Below are positions 39,845 through 50,662 of a stretch of 64,000 bases of DNA, in pieces. The notes under the pieces are model-generated. The model was not told the DNA's origin. It saw nothing but the letters and a program-made list of their open reading frames with translations, and made no database searches. Each line of letters opens with the position of its first letter. Within the stretch, counting starts at the first letter, position 1. This DNA is from Phycicoccus sp. HDW14 (GTDB taxonomy: Bacteria > Actinomycetota > Actinomycetes > Actinomycetales > Dermatophilaceae). The position numbers and the translations under genes are program-made. Location of the stretch: contig NZ_CP049935.1 of NCBI RefSeq assembly GCF_011383005.1, positions 930,001 to 994,000 of the forward strand, read 5' to 3'.

Positions 39845-42152
39845 CCCCCGGCGTCGTCCCCTGCCTCGTCGTCGGAGGACCGGCGGGCCGGCAGCCGCAC
39901 GAGGGAGCGCCAGTGCCGGCGCCCCTCCTCGGGCAGGAGCAGGGCCCGGACGCGGTCCGAGCGCCGCCGTCGCCCGAGCGCCGCCCGCCACACGGTGGAC
40001 GCGTCGTCCTGGACGTCGGGGAGCTCGGCACCGGGGCGGGCGTAGCGGGCGCGCTCGAGGGTCGCGACGACGCGGCCCAGGGCGGCGTCCTCGTCCGGGG
40101 TGAGGTAGGCGGCCCGGCCCAGCTCGTGCGAGGCCTGGCGCGGGGTCGACCCCTCGCCCGGCACGATGCCGATGTCGCCGAGGCGCGAGAGCAGCGACTG
40201 CCACTCGGCCTCGACCCGCTCGGCGTCGTCGCGTGCGCGGCGCCGAGCCCGCCGGCGGGCCAGCCAGGCACCGAAGGGGGTCAGTGCGGCGAGCACGAGC
40301 ACGGCCAGGACGCCGCCGAGGGTGGCCGCGTTGCGCCGCACGAGGTCGAGCAGGCCCGTGGCGGCGCCGGTCGAGCCGGGGTCGCTCGGGTTGTCGGCGG
40401 TGACGTCGCCGGTGGGACGCGGCGCGCTCGACGCGGACGGTGACGCCGACGACGACGGCACCGGGACGGCGCTGTTCTCGGGGGCGCTGCTCTCGCGGGT
40501 GTACAGCGGCGAGATGCCGCTGCGGACACCGGGCGTCGGCTCGAAGCGCATCCAGCCGAGGTCGGGGAAGTACAGCTCGGGCCACGCGTGGGCGTCGCTG
40601 ACGCGCACGACCCGCTCGTCGCCGTCGATCGCGCCGGGGAGGAAGCCCACGGCCATCCGCGCCGGGATGCCCGCGGCCCGTGACAGCATGATCATCGCGC
40701 TCGCGAACTGCACGCAGTACCCGCGCTTGCTGTCGAGGAAGCGCAGCAGCGGCTCCTCGGGGCGCTGGCCGCCCGCGGTGTCGTCGGCGAGGTCCTCGGA
40801 GTAGGTGAAGGTCGGGCCGCGCAGGTAGTCCTGGATCTTGCGCGCCACCTCGAGCGGCGAGTCGCCGGAGGCCGTGACCCGGTCGAGCAGGGCCCGGATC
40901 TCGTCCTCGGAGCGCGGCTCGAGCGCCAGGTCCTCGGAGTCGGGGGCGGCGCCGCCGGGCGTCGCGCCGAACTGGGCGGCCGACGGGGCCAGCTGCTCGT
41001 ACTCGACGGTGTACTCGGGCACCGAGGCGGTCAGCTCGACGAGCCCGGCGCCGGTGACCCGCCACGAGCCGGTGGGGAACGGGGTGCCGAGCGGGTTGGC
41101 CGGCATCGCGACCTGGGGGAGCCCGACCGACGAGGACGAGACGGTGATCTTCTCGGTGGTGCGGCGCACGTCGGGGGTCGCCGAGGACCCGGGCAGCCGC
41201 CCGTCGAGGGGGACGAAGGTGACGTCGGAGGAGGCCTGCCAGCGACCCCGCCGGTAGCTGTCGAGCAGACCGACCCGCAGCGGCTCGGGGTCCTCGGAGG
41301 TCGTCGTGTACGTGATGACCGGGTCGCTGGAGCGGTCGGCGAGGTCACGGGCGATGTCGATGCTCGTCGAGAGCCGCACCGAGCCGCCGTTGCCGCGGGC
41401 GCCGTCGCCGCGCGCGAGGCCGTCGGCGATGAAGGTGGTCGGGAAGTGGGGGACCAGGCCCGGGAGGACGACGGCCGCCGCGAGGGCGACGACGCCGACC
41501 ATCCGGCCGACGGTGGCGAACGAGCTCGCCGGGTCGGTGTCGCTGCGGCCGCCCGGTGCCGCCGTGCCACCCCAGGTGCGCAGCGACCGCACGCCCTGCC
41601 GCCCGACCATCGCCAGCCAGGCCAGGGCCGGGGCACGACGAGCCACGCCGCGAGCCCGGTGCCCGTGTTCGTCGCCGACGCGAGGTAGGCGCCGAGCAGC
41701 GGGAGGCCGGCCAGGGCGGGGCTGCGGTAGCTGACGGCCACGGCGTCGGTGGCCAGTGCGGTGAGGCCGATGAGCAGGCTGATGGCCAGGGTGGTGCCGC
41801 GGTCGGCGGGCGCGGGGGCGCTGTAGGTGGTGACCGTCGTGTAGGCGTCGGTGAGCAGGACCCCGAGGGCGTGCAGGGTGTCGGGCACCGGCACGACGTT
41901 CTTCCAGAGGTGCCCGCCCCCGTGGACGAGCGCGACCCCCTCGAAGAGGACGAGCGCCTGCCCGGCGACGACGAGCGGGCGGGAGGTCGTCACCATCCGC
42001 AGCAGGCCGCCCGCCACCGCGACGAGCGCGACGAGGAAGGCGCTGGGGCGCACCCACGCCGCCGTCGGGGTGAAGAGCTCGGTGAGCGGGAAGGTGACGC
42101 AGAGCGTCGCCACCGCGGCCAGCGCGGCGTCGGCGGGGCGGGCGCGGTTCAC
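39832..42152 (-). CDS. transglutaminase-like membrane protein (TgpA family)
   Basis: About 773 residues after repair of one missing base at 41630-41633 (restoring AAWLVVPPALAWLAMVG). Five or six N-terminal membrane helices (to about residue 200) precede a long external region, then a transglutaminase core with Cys in KRGYCVQFASAMIMLSRAAG and His/Asp in SDAHAWPELYFPDLGW. A Ser/Pro linker, one membrane helix (TLGGVLAVLVLAALTPFGAW) and a DUF4129-like cytoplasmic tail follow. GTG 42152 overlaps the stop of the DUF58 gene (GTGA). Together with MoxR and DUF58 it forms a conserved three-gene set, probably for cell-envelope protein processing. Confidence 0.88.
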
Positions 42153-43417
42153 CGGGCACCCACCAGTGCGCTCGACACGACGCTCGTCCAGGCCTCGGCC
42201 GGGCCGGTGGCGGCGTCGACGACCGTGGTGAGCCACCCCGAGGCGCGCAGGGTGGCCGCGGTGGCCTCGGCGACGTCGTTCGCGGCCGGGTCGCGCCGGC
42301 GCGAGCGGGACCCGCCGAAGCTGCCCGGCTCGACGACGAGGGCGACCCCGCTCGAGCCGGGCTGGCGCAGGGCGGCGAGGGTGTGTGCGTCGTCGTCGCC
42401 GAGCGGGCCCCCGACGTAGACCACGAGCCCGCCCTGACCGGTGAGGGCGCTGGCGTCGTGGAGCACCGAGCGCATGTCGTCGGTTCCGCCCAGCCGGACC
42501 CGGGCGAGGGTGTCGAGCGCCCGCTCGACGGTGGAGTCGTGGCGGGTGCCGGTGTCGGTGCCCGGATCAGCGGTCAGCAGGTGCACGGCGTGGGCGCCCT
42601 CGACGAGGTGGGCGGTGACCGACGCCGCCGTGGTGACGCACCACTCGAGCGAGCTCGAGCGGCCGGAGCCGCCGTGGCCCTCGGCCCGGGAGTCGAGGAG
42701 GACGACGGCCCGGCGCTTGGCCGGCCGGTCCTCCTGGCGGACCATGAGGTCGCCGGTGCGGGCCGTGGCCGGCCAGTGGATGCGGCGCAGGTCGTCGCCG
42801 TCGCGGTACTCGCGCACCGTCTGGTCGTCCTCGCCGTGCAGGGCCACCATGTGGGGGATCGAGCCCTCGCTGCCGATGCCGCTGCCGAGCGAGCGGCCGG
42901 CCGTCAGCGGCACGACCCGGGGGAGCACGACGACCTCCGCGTGCCCGCTGACCGCCGCGGTGCGCAGGGTGAGCCCGAACGGGTCGCGCACGCGCACCTG
43001 CAGCGGCCCGACGCGGTGCACGCCGCGCGTGTGCGAGCGGACCGTGTACTGCACCTCCTGCGTGACCCCGCCGCGCAGCGCCGGCAGGACGAAGCGCGGC
43101 CGGTCGCCGAGGGCGTAGTCGATCGACTCCTCGGCCATGAGGATGGGGGTGGCCGAGGTCTCGGTGTTGCGGACGCGCACGGTGACGACCGAGCGCTGGT
43201 CGATGGCCACGCGGCCCGGGGCGACCGAGCGCGACACCTCGAGGTGCAGCCCGTGCCGGCGCACGATGACGAGCGAGGCGACGGTGAGGGCCAGCAGGAG
43301 CACACCGACCCGGGTGACGTCGTGCTGCCCGAGGAGCACCCCGGCGAGGACGAGCACGACGCCGCTGCCGGCGAACGAGGCTCCCCGGGTGGTCAGCGTG
43401 CGGCGCAGCGCGTACAC
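42149..43417 (-). CDS. DUF58 domain protein
   Basis: A 422-residue protein with two N-terminal membrane helices (GSGVVLVLAGVLLGQ, VGVLLLALTVASLVIV) and a VWA-like DUF58 domain. Its signature is REYRDGDDLRRIHWPATART followed by RQEDRPAKRRAVVLLDSRAE. DUF58 proteins pair with MoxR ATPases, which are thought to remodel or load metal-binding VWA partners. GTG 43417 lies seven bases after the MoxR stop and the stop overlaps the transglutaminase start, so all three are coupled. Confidence 0.87.
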   Translation of the reverse strand: MYALRRTLTTRGASFAGSGVVLVLAGVLLGQHDVTRVGVLLLALTVASLVIVRRHGLHLEVSRSVAPGRVAIDQRSVVTVRVRNTETSATPILMAEESIDYALGDRPRFVLPALRGGVTQEVQYTVRSHTRGVHRVGPLQVRVRDPFGLTLRTAAVSGHAEVVVLPRVVPLTAGRSLGSGIGSEGSIPHMVALHGEDDQTVREYRDGDDLRRIHWPATARTGDLMVRQEDRPAKRRAVVLLDSRAEGHGGSGRSSSLEWCVTTAASVTAHLVEGAHAVHLLTADPGTDTGTRHDSTVERALDTLARVRLGGTDDMRSVLHDASALTGQGGLVVYVGGPLGDDDAHTLAALRQPGSSGVALVVEPGSFGGSRSRRRDPAANDVAEATAATLRASGWLTTVVDAATGPAEAWTSVVSSALVGAR

Positions 43418-43424
43418 GGGCGGG

Positions 43425-44429
43425 TCAGCGCGTGGGGGCGGGCACGCGCACCCGCTGGAGGAGGTCGCCGAGGACGTCGGCCGTGCTGCGCCGGGCCATC
43501 TGCGTCTCGCCGGTGGGGATGAGCCGGTGCGCCAGCACGGGGACCGCGATCTGCTGGACGTCGTCGGGCAGGACGTGGTCGCGGCCGGACAGGGCGGCGT
43601 GGGCCCGGCTGGCGCGCAGCAGGTGCAGCGTGGCCCGGGGTGAGGCGCCGAGCCGCAGGGCGGAGCTGGAGCGGGTGGACCCGACGAGGTCGACGATGTA
43701 CTGCCGCACCGCCGGCGCGGCGTGCACCTGGCGCACCGACTCGACCATCTGCGCGATGGTGGCGGCGTCGGTGACCGGCCGGAGGGACTCCAGCGGCGAG
43801 ACCCCGCCGTGCAGCTCGAGCATGTCGAGCTCGGAGCGCGGCGAGGGGTAGCCCATCGAGATGCGGGCCATGAACCGGTCGCGCTGGGCCTCGGGCAACG
43901 GGTAGGTGCCCTCCATCTCGATGGGGTTCTGGGTCGCCATGACGAGGAAGGGCCGGGGGAGGGTGTAGGTGGTGCCGTCGACGGTGACCTGCCCCTCCTC
44001 CATCGACTCCAGGAGGGCCGACTGGGTCTTCGGCGAGGCCCGGTTGATCTCGTCGCCGACGACGACGTTGGCGAAGATCGCGCCGGGCCGGAACTCGAAG
44101 TCGCGCACGTCCTGGTTGAACACCGAGACGCCGGTGATGTCGCTGGGCAGCAGGTCGGGGGTGAACTGCACGCGGCGCACGGAGGCGTCGATGCACCGGG
44201 CGAGGGTCTTGGCGAGGAGGGTCTTGCCGACACCCGGCACGTCCTCGAGGAGCAGGTGACCCTCGGCGAGCAGGACGGTGATCGCCGTCCGCACGACGGG
44301 CTGCTTGCCCTCGATGACCGAGTTCATCGCGGTGGCCAGCTGGCTGGAGACCTGGAGGACCTGGTCGAGGCCGGCCCCGCGGGTGCTCGCGGCGGTCGTC
44401 GTGCGGGGGTCGTGCTCGAGGTCGCTCAC
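43425..44429 (-). CDS. MoxR family AAA+ ATPase
   Basis: A 334-residue AAA+ ATPase. Walker A is EDVPGVGKTLLAKTLA, Walker B is VVVGDEINRASPKTQSALLE, the sensor 1 region is FLVMATQNPIEMEGTYPLPE, and the arginine finger region is EAQRDRFMARISMGYPS. It is likely a chaperone for the DUF58/transglutaminase partners. GTG 44429 (VSDLEHDP) follows AAGGGA and gives the normal MoxR length; an ATG 60 bases upstream is possible. It diverges from mraZ across a 433-base gap. Confidence 0.9.
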   Translation of the reverse strand: MSDLEHDPRTTTAASTRGAGLDQVLQVSSQLATAMNSVIEGKQPVVRTAITVLLAEGHLLLEDVPGVGKTLLAKTLARCIDASVRRVQFTPDLLPSDITGVSVFNQDVRDFEFRPGAIFANVVVGDEINRASPKTQSALLESMEEGQVTVDGTTYTLPRPFLVMATQNPIEMEGTYPLPEAQRDRFMARISMGYPSPRSELDMLELHGGVSPLESLRPVTDAATIAQMVESVRQVHAAPAVRQYIVDLVGSTRSSSALRLGASPRATLHLLRASRAHAALSGRDHVLPDDVQQIAVPVLAHRLIPTGETQMARRSTADVLGDLLQRVRVPAPTR

Positions 44430-44862
44430 GGGGGTCCCTTCGTCGGCTCGTCCCCCCCAACGCACGGCGGAGTGGACTGGTGCCCTCATCGTGCATCACG
44501 GACCGGCCGCGGGGGAGGGGTACGGCCGCGACGATCCCCGACGCGTCGACGCCGGACGTGCCCAGCGAGCCGGATCCCCACCGCGCCCCACCCCCGTCCC
44601 CACCGCGCTCCACCGGTGCCTCCGCAGCCGCCGTCCAGCGGGGTCGGACGGTGACGTCCGGGCCGTCGGAGGGTGTCCTCGGATCCGGCAGGACGTGTGC
44701 GGCGCGATCCTCCCCACTTCGCTCCACCGCTTCTGAACTGCATCAATGGGAGAATCAGACCGGCAATTGTGCTAAATCCGTGACGGATGGGGGCAGCGGT
44801 GGAGTAAAGTGGAGCGCACCGGAGGTCGAGGGAAGCTCCGGACGGGTCGAGGAGGTGGCGTC
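44430..44862. other. 433-base divergent regulatory region upstream of mraZ
   Basis: No convincing gene was seen on either strand. The part next to mraZ (about 44740-44820) is distinctly less GC-rich than its surroundings (AACTGCATCAATGGGAGAA, GGCAATTGTGCTAAATCC), as expected for a promoter. The MraZ-box candidate lies at 44799-44814. CTCCAC, the reverse of that repeat, occurs at 44722-44727. The moxR promoter must also lie here. Confidence 0.6.
44799..44814 (+). promoter_or_regulatory. candidate MraZ-binding repeats
   Basis: GTGGAG at 44799-44804 and 44809-44814 are direct repeats with a 10-base period, preceded by a TGGGGG at 44789-44794. MraZ binds direct GTGG/TGGG repeats spaced by a helical turn upstream of its own gene and represses or tunes the dcw operon. 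The match is by spacing and core sequence only. Confidence 0.55.
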
Positions 44863-45306
44863 GTGGACGAGTTCCTCGGTACCCACACGCCCCGGCTCGA
44901 CGACAAGGGCCGCCTCTTCCTCCCCGCCCGCTTCCGCGGTGCGCTCGCCGACGGGCTCGTCGTCACCCGCGGCCAGGAGGGCTGCCTCTACGTCTTCCCC
45001 ACCTCGGAGTTCCACCGGATCTCCCAGGAGATGCAGTCGGTGTCGGGCTCGACCAAGGGCGTGCGCGACTTCATCCGCGTCTTCCGCGCCAGCGCCCACC
45101 CCGACACCCCGGACAAGCAGGGGCGGGTCACCGTCCCGGCCGCGCTGCGCGCCTACGCCGGTCTCGACAAGGAGTGCACGGTCATCGGCAACGGCCCGCG
45201 CCTCGAGGTCTGGGACACCACGCGCTGGAGCGAGTACCTCGAGCAGGTCATGCCGGCGTACTCGGCCTACTCGGCCGGCACCGAGGAGGTGGTCCCCGGC
45301 CTCTGA
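44863..45306 (+). CDS. mraZ: transcriptional regulator MraZ
   Basis: A 147-residue AbrB-fold protein with two SpoVT/AbrB-like halves: FLGTHTPRLDDKGRLFLPAR and HPDTPDKQGRVTVPAALRAY, each with the DxxGRxxxP motif. It forms a ring that binds repeats in the dcw promoter. GTG 44863 follows GAGGAGG by seven bases; the longer frame upstream is not family sequence. It is the first gene of the division/cell wall cluster. Confidence 0.93.
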   Translation: MDEFLGTHTPRLDDKGRLFLPARFRGALADGLVVTRGQEGCLYVFPTSEFHRISQEMQSVSGSTKGVRDFIRVFRASAHPDTPDKQGRVTVPAALRAYAGLDKECTVIGNGPRLEVWDTTRWSEYLEQVMPAYSAYSAGTEEVVPGL

Positions 45307-45345
45307 GCGCGCCACCGCAGACCCGCCCACCGCACGACCGCAGCA

Positions 45346-45401
45346 CCGACCCGACCGCCGGCCTCCAGCCGACCCGACCGCCGGCCTCCAGCCGACCCGA
45401 C
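45346..45401. repeat. 23-base tandem repeat between mraZ and rsmH
   Basis: A 23-base unit, beginning CCGACCCGACCGCCGG and ending CCTCCAG, occurs at 45346-45368 and 45369-45391 with a third partial copy (first 10 bases) at 45392-45401. Further on (45466-45500) is a run of CACCCG/CACC repeats. The 221-base gap holds no gene; it separates mraZ from the otherwise tightly packed cluster. Confidence 0.85.
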
Positions 45402-45527
45402 ACCCGACGCGACTTCCCCCGCGCCGGGCGCGGATCGGATGGGGACCAGCCGCCGGGTCGACCCGCACCCGCACCACCCGCACCCGCACCCGCACCACCG
45501 CACCCCCGAGACCCGTGAAGGAGTGAG

Positions 45528-46508
45528 ATGACCAGCAGCCGAGGCGACGCCGGCGACCGCCACGTCCCCGTGCTCCTCGAGCGCTGCGTCGACCTCCTCG
45601 CCCCGGCCCTCGAGGCGCCGGGCAGCGTCTGCGTCGACGCCACCCTCGGGATGGGCGGGCACACCGAGGCGATCCTCACCCGCTGCCCGGCCGCCCGGGT
45701 CATCGGCCTCGACCGCGACCCCGAGGCCATCGCCCTGGCGAGCGAGCGGCTGGCCCCCTTCGGCGACCGGTTCACCGCCGTGCACGCCGTCTACGACGAG
45801 GTCGGCGAGGTGCTCGACGAGTACGCCGACGGCACGGCGCGCGGCATCTTCTTCGACCTCGGGGTCTCCTCGCTCCAGCTCGACGAGGAGGACCGCGGGT
45901 TCGCCTACCGCCACGACGCCCCGCTCGACATGCGGATGGACCAGTCGCAGGGGATGACCGCCGCCGACGTCCTCAACACCTACGAGCACGGCGACCTGGC
46001 CCGGGTCCTCAAGACCTACGGCGAGGAGCGGTTCGCCGGCCGGATCGCCTCGGCCGTTCTGCGCGAGCGCGAGAAGGAGCCGTTCACCACCTCGGCCCGG
46101 CTCGTCGAGGTGCTGCGCTCCGCGGTCCCCGCCGCGTCGCAGCGCACCGGCGGCCACCCCGCGAAGCGCACCTTCCAGGCGCTGCGCATCGAGGTCAACG
46201 CCGAGCTCGCCGTGTGGGAGCGGGCCGTCGACGCCGCCGTCGAGGCCCTCGCCCCGGGCGGGCGCCTCGTCGTCCTCTCGTACCACTCGCTCGAGGACCG
46301 CATCACCAAGCAGGCCCTCACGCGGGGTGCGCGCAGCCGGACGCCGGCGGGCATGCCCGTCGAGCTGCCCGAGCACGCGCCGTACCTGCGGCTGCTCACC
46401 CGCGGCGCGGAGGTCCCCTCCGAGTCCGAGCAGCACACCAACCCCAGGTCCGCCTCGGCCCGCCTCCGGGCCGCGGAACGTCTCTCGCCGAACGGAGTCC
46501 CCGCATGA
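45528..46508 (+). CDS. rsmH: 16S rRNA (cytosine-1402-N4)-methyltransferase
   Basis: A 326-residue SAM-dependent methyltransferase that modifies C1402 of 16S rRNA. The SAM motif is [38 protein letters not shown] is the conserved substrate region, and [15 protein letters not shown] lies near the C-terminus. ATG 45528 follows GAAGGAG by four bases. The stop overlaps ftsL (ATGA). Confidence 0.95.
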   Translation: MTSSRGDAGDRHVPVLLERCVDLLAPALEAPGSVCVDATLGMGGHTEAILTRCPAARVIGLDRDPEAIALASERLAPFGDRFTAVHAVYDEVGEVLDEYADGTARGIFFDLGVSSLQLDEEDRGFAYRHDAPLDMRMDQSQGMTAADVLNTYEHGDLARVLKTYGEERFAGRIASAVLREREKEPFTTSARLVEVLRSAVPAASQRTGGHPAKRTFQALRIEVNAELAVWERAVDAAVEALAPGGRLVVLSYHSLEDRITKQALTRGARSRTPAGMPVELPEHAPYLRLLTRGAEVPSESEQHTNPRSASARLRAAERLSPNGVPA

Positions 46509-46990
46509 GCCAGCACGCGACGGCACGGCCCCAGGCCCGCCCGTCGGCGCGCCGCGCCACGACGCCGACGCCGCGCCGCCTGCGCGTCGTCGCCCCGACC
46601 GCCGCCGAGGGGAACGGGTTCTTCCTCGCGCTGTGCATCGCGCTCGTGCTCGCCGGCTTCGTCGGGGTCCTCGTCCTCAACACCGCGATGGCCAAGGGCT
46701 CGTTCACGATGCGCGACCTGCAGCACCGGTCCGACGAGCTCGCCGACACCCAGGACGACCTGCGCCACTCCCTCGACGCCGTCTCCGGCCCCGGACCGCT
46801 CGCGCAGGAGGCGCGCGACCTGGGCATGGTGCCGGCCGAGACGCCGGCCTTCCTCCGGCTGGCCGACGGCAAGGTCATCGGCGTGGCGCAGAAGGCCCGC
46901 GCCGACGCCACGTTTAGCGTGGTCACCGAGTCCTCCGCCGGGGCCCGTCCCCCGGCGAAGACCCCCGCCACGACACCGCCCAGCCGCTGA
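46505..46990 (+). CDS. ftsL: cell division protein FtsL
   Basis: A 161-residue bitopic membrane protein: a basic cytoplasmic N-terminus (~45 residues), one membrane helix ([21 protein letters not shown]) and a short external coiled coil ([22 protein letters not shown]). FtsL is poorly conserved, and the call rests on topology and position between rsmH and ftsI. It should form the FtsQLB-type scaffold. ATG 46505 overlaps the rsmH stop. Confidence 0.88.
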   Translation: MSQHATARPQARPSARRATTPTPRRLRVVAPTAAEGNGFFLALCIALVLAGFVGVLVLNTAMAKGSFTMRDLQHRSDELADTQDDLRHSLDAVSGPGPLAQEARDLGMVPAETPAFLRLADGKVIGVAQKARADATFSVVTESSAGARPPAKTPATTPPSR

Positions 46991-47012
46991 CGACCGCCAG
47001 GACGCACTCCCC

Positions 47013-49105
47013 GTGACCGCACCGAAGAAGCCGCCGCAGCGCCCGCGCGCCGGACAGCCGCGCCGCCCGGCGACCGAGCGGGGAGCGCGCCCGGGCACCA
47101 CGACCACGCGAACCGGTGCACGCCCGACGAGCTCCTCGACGGCGGCCCGCAAGGCCTCGACGGCTCCCCGCAAGCCCGCGGCGGCGCCGGGTCGCCCGAC
47201 CCCCGGCGGCGCCCCACCACGGCACCGACGGGTGGCGGCGCCGGCCGCCGTCCCGCGTCCCGCGCGGTCCAGGGTCCCGGCCCGAGCCCGCGCCGGCGGA
47301 TGCGGGCCCTGACCGTCGCGACGATCTTCGTGCTCAGCGTCTTCGGGGCCCAGCTCGTCCGCATCCAGGGCCTCGACGCCAGCGCCGTGGCCGCCGAGGC
47401 CGAGAGCAAGCGCGTGACGGCGCAGATCATCCCGGCGATGCGCGGGCAGGTCGTCTCCGCCGACGGCACCGTCCTCGCCTCGAGCGTGGTGCGCGAGGTG
47501 GTCGTCGCGAACCAGCAGGCCGTCTGCACCTTCCGCACGAAGAAGTCCACCTGCGCCCCGGAGACCTCGGACGCCGCCGTCCAGGCGGCCGCCGAGAAGC
47601 TCTCGCCGCTGCTCGGCACCCCGGTGAGCGAGCTCGTGACGCAGCTCTCGGGCACCTCGAAGTACCGGATCCTCAGCAAGGACGTCACCCCCCTGACCTG
47701 GAACCGGATCGACGCGCTCGGCATCCCCGGCATCGCCCGCGATCGCCGCGAGACCCGGTCCGAGCGCACCTACCCGCAGGGCACGACCACGGCCGCGCTC
47801 GTCGGGTACGTCACCGACGACGGCACCCCCGGCGGCGGCGTCGAGCTGATGGCCGACAAGCAGCTGCAGGGCACCCCCGGGAAGCAGACCTTCGAGGTGG
47901 GCCAGGACGGCACCCCCATCCCCGCCGGCCTGAGCAGCACCACGCCGGCGGTCAACGGGCGCGACGTGCACCTGACCATCAACTCGAGCCTCCAGTGGTA
48001 CGCCCAGAACGCCCTCGCGCAGCGGATCAAGGAGACCAAGGCATCCGCCGGCACGGTGGTCATCATGGACGTCAGGAGCGGCAACCTGCTGAGCGTCGCC
48101 TCCTACCCGACCTTCGACCCCGACACCGACGTGGGCAAGAAGGGCGCCCACCTCGACAACAAGGCGTTCTCCGACGCCTTCGAGCCGGGCTCGACCGCCA
48201 AGATCATGACGATGGCCGCCGCGCTCGAGGAGAAGACGGTCACGCCCGAGACGCCCGTCGTCATCCCGAACCGCCTGCCGCGCTTCGACATGCGGTTCAA
48301 GGACAGCCACGAGCACCCGACGCAGTACCGGACGGTCGCCGGCACGCTCGCCGAGTCGAGCAACATCGGGACGATCCTCGTCTCCGAGACGCTCAAGCCC
48401 TCGACCCTGGAGTCCTACTTCCGCAAGTTCGGCCTCGGGTCCCGCTCGGGCGTCGGGTACCCCGGCGAGTCCGCGGGCCTGCTCCCGAAGTCCGACACGT
48501 GGAGCGGCACGAAGAGGGCCACGGTGGCCTTCGGGCAGGGCATCTCGGTCACCGCCATCCAGGCCGCCTCGGTGTTCCAGACCATCGCCAACGGCGGGGT
48601 CCGGGTCACCCCGCGCCTCGTCGACAGCCTCACCGCGGCCGACGGCAGCCAGAAGACCCTGCCCGCCTCCAAGGGCACCCGGGTCGTCTCGGAGGACACC
48701 GCCAGCAAGGTCGGTCAGATGCTCGAGGGCGTCGTCAGCCCCGACGGCACGGCCGAGGAGGCGCAGATCCCGGGCTACCGCATCGCCGGCAAGACGGGGA
48801 CCGCCGAGTACTACGACGCCTCGGTCGGCAAGTACCGGGGCAAGACGGCCAGCTTCATCGGGTACGCACCGGCCGACGACCCGCAGATCGTCGTCGCGGT
48901 CATCGTCCAGAAGCCGACCTACCCCTTCTTCGGCGGCTACGTCGCGGGGCCGGTGTTCAAGGACGTCATGACCTACGCGCTCCAGGAGCTGAAGATCCCG
49001 CCGACCGGCAAGAAGTCGCAGCACCTCCAGCTCGAGGTCGACCCGGCCGAGGCGCTGGCCGACCCCGACGTGCTGCGTGACGGCAAGAAACAGCCCAAGC
49101 GGTAG
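47013..49105 (+). CDS. ftsI: peptidoglycan transpeptidase FtsI (PBP3)
   Basis: A class B penicillin-binding protein of about 697 residues after repair. A long Arg/Pro/Thr-rich cytoplasmic tail (~95 residues) precedes the membrane anchor (MRALTVATIFVLSVFGAQLV). A dimerisation domain and then the transpeptidase domain follow, with Ser in EPGSTAKIM (about residue 393), SSN in LAESSNIGT (about 448) and KTG in IAGKTGTAEYY (about 593). The suspected missing base is in the tail at 47200-47204 (less certain position, as the tail is variable). It cross-links septal peptidoglycan with FtsW. GTG 47013 is 22 bases after ftsL. Confidence 0.92.
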
Positions 49106-49115
49106 GGTCGTCCGG

Positions 49116-50662
49116 ATGGCTTCTCCCCGGCCGACCTCGCCCCGACGCACCCCGCTCCGGGAGGTCTCGACGCTCATCGGGGCCGCCGACCCCGCGTCGG
49201 ACGCCGTCGTCACGGGCGTCACCCTCGACTCCCGCGCGGTGCGCCCCGGCGACCTCTACGCGGCCCTGCCCGGCTCGCGCGCGCACGGTGCCGACTTCGG
49301 TGCACAGGTGGCCGAGGCCGGCGCGGTCGCGGTGCTCACCGACCCCGCGGGCGCCGAGCGGCTGGCCGCCGCTGGGGTCGACCTGCCCGTCGTCGTCGTC
49401 GAGGGTCCGCGGACCGTGCTGGGTGCGGTCGCGGCTCGCGTCTACGGCACCGAGGACCTGCCGGTGCGGATGGTCGGCATCACCGGCACCAACGGCAAGA
49501 CGACGACCGCCTACCTCGTGCACTCGGCGCTCACGGCCCTCGGCCACGAGGTGGGGCTCATCGGCACCGTCGAGACGCGCATCGGGGAGGAGCGGGTCGG
49601 CAGCGTCCGCACCACCCCGAGGCCCCCGAGCTGCACGCGCTCCTCGCGGTGATGGCCGAGCGCGGCCTCGACACCTGCGTCATGGAGGTCTCCAGCCACG
49701 CGCTGGCGCAGCACCGGGTCGACGGCGTGGTCTACGACGTCTCGCTGTTCACCAACCTCAGCCAGGACCACCTCGACTTCCACGACGACATGGACGACTA
49801 CTTCGCCGCCAAGGCCTCCCTGTTCACCCCCGAGCGCTCCCGGCGCGGCCTGGTCTGCGTCGACGACGCGTGGGGGAGGCGGCTCCTCGAGGAGGCGGGC
49901 GTGCCGGTCGAGTCGATCGGGCACGCCGACGACGCCGCGTGGCACGTCGGGGCCGACGGTGACGACCCGGCCGGGTTCCGGCTCATCGGGCCCGCCGGGG
50001 TCGACCTGCACCTGAGGTCGAGCCTGCCGGGGGACTTCAACGTCACGAACACCGCGATGGCCGCCGCCACCCTCGTCCTCGCCGGCGAGGACCCCGTGCG
50101 CGCCGGGCAGGCGGTGCTCGCAGACCCGCACGTCCCCGGCCGGATGGAGCGGGTCGAGCTCGACGAGGTCCCGTCCGGCGACCAGCCGCTGGCCGTCGTC
50201 GACTACGCGCACACCCCTGACGCCATCGCCGCAGCCCTGCGTGCGCTGCGCCCCACGACCGCCGGCACCCTCGTCTGCGTCACCGGAGCCGGCGGCGACC
50301 GCGACCGCGACAAGCGCCACGCGATGGGGGCCGCCGCCGCCGAGGTCGCCGACCTCGTCGTCGTCACCGACGACAACCCGCGTTCGGAGGACCCCGCCGC
50401 CGTCCGCGCCGCCGTGCTCGAGGGCGTCGAGTCCGTGCGGGCCGGGGGGCGCGAGGTCCGGGTCGTCGAGGTCGGTGACCGGCGCCGCGCGATCCGCGAG
50501 GCGGTGGCCGCCGTGGCCACCGAGGGCGGGTCCGCCACGGTCGCCGTCGTCGGCAAGGGCCACGAGAGCGGCCAGGAGGTCGGGGGGGTGGTGCACCCGT
50601 TCGACGACCGCGACGAGCTGCGCGAGGCCCTGCGGCGGGCCCTCGGGGTGGTGGCGCCGTGA
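49116..50662 (+). CDS. murE: UDP-MurNAc-tripeptide ligase MurE
   Basis: About 515 residues after repair of one missing base at 49615-49618 (restoring VRTTPEAPELHALLAVMAE). The ATP loop is [14 protein letters not shown], the ligase core has VSSHALAQHRVDG and NLSQDHLDFH, and the C-terminal domain has VDYAHTPDAI. The motif DDNPRSEDP (DNPR) is the diaminopimelate-selecting signature; lysine-adding enzymes lack that Arg. It adds the third amino acid to UDP-MurNAc-L-Ala-D-Glu in the cytoplasm. ATG 49116 is ten bases after the ftsI stop. Confidence 0.94.

Noticed and set aside
45466-45500. CACCCG repeats as a CRISPR array
   Set aside because: Units are 6-9 bases with no unique spacers; this is simple-sequence DNA.
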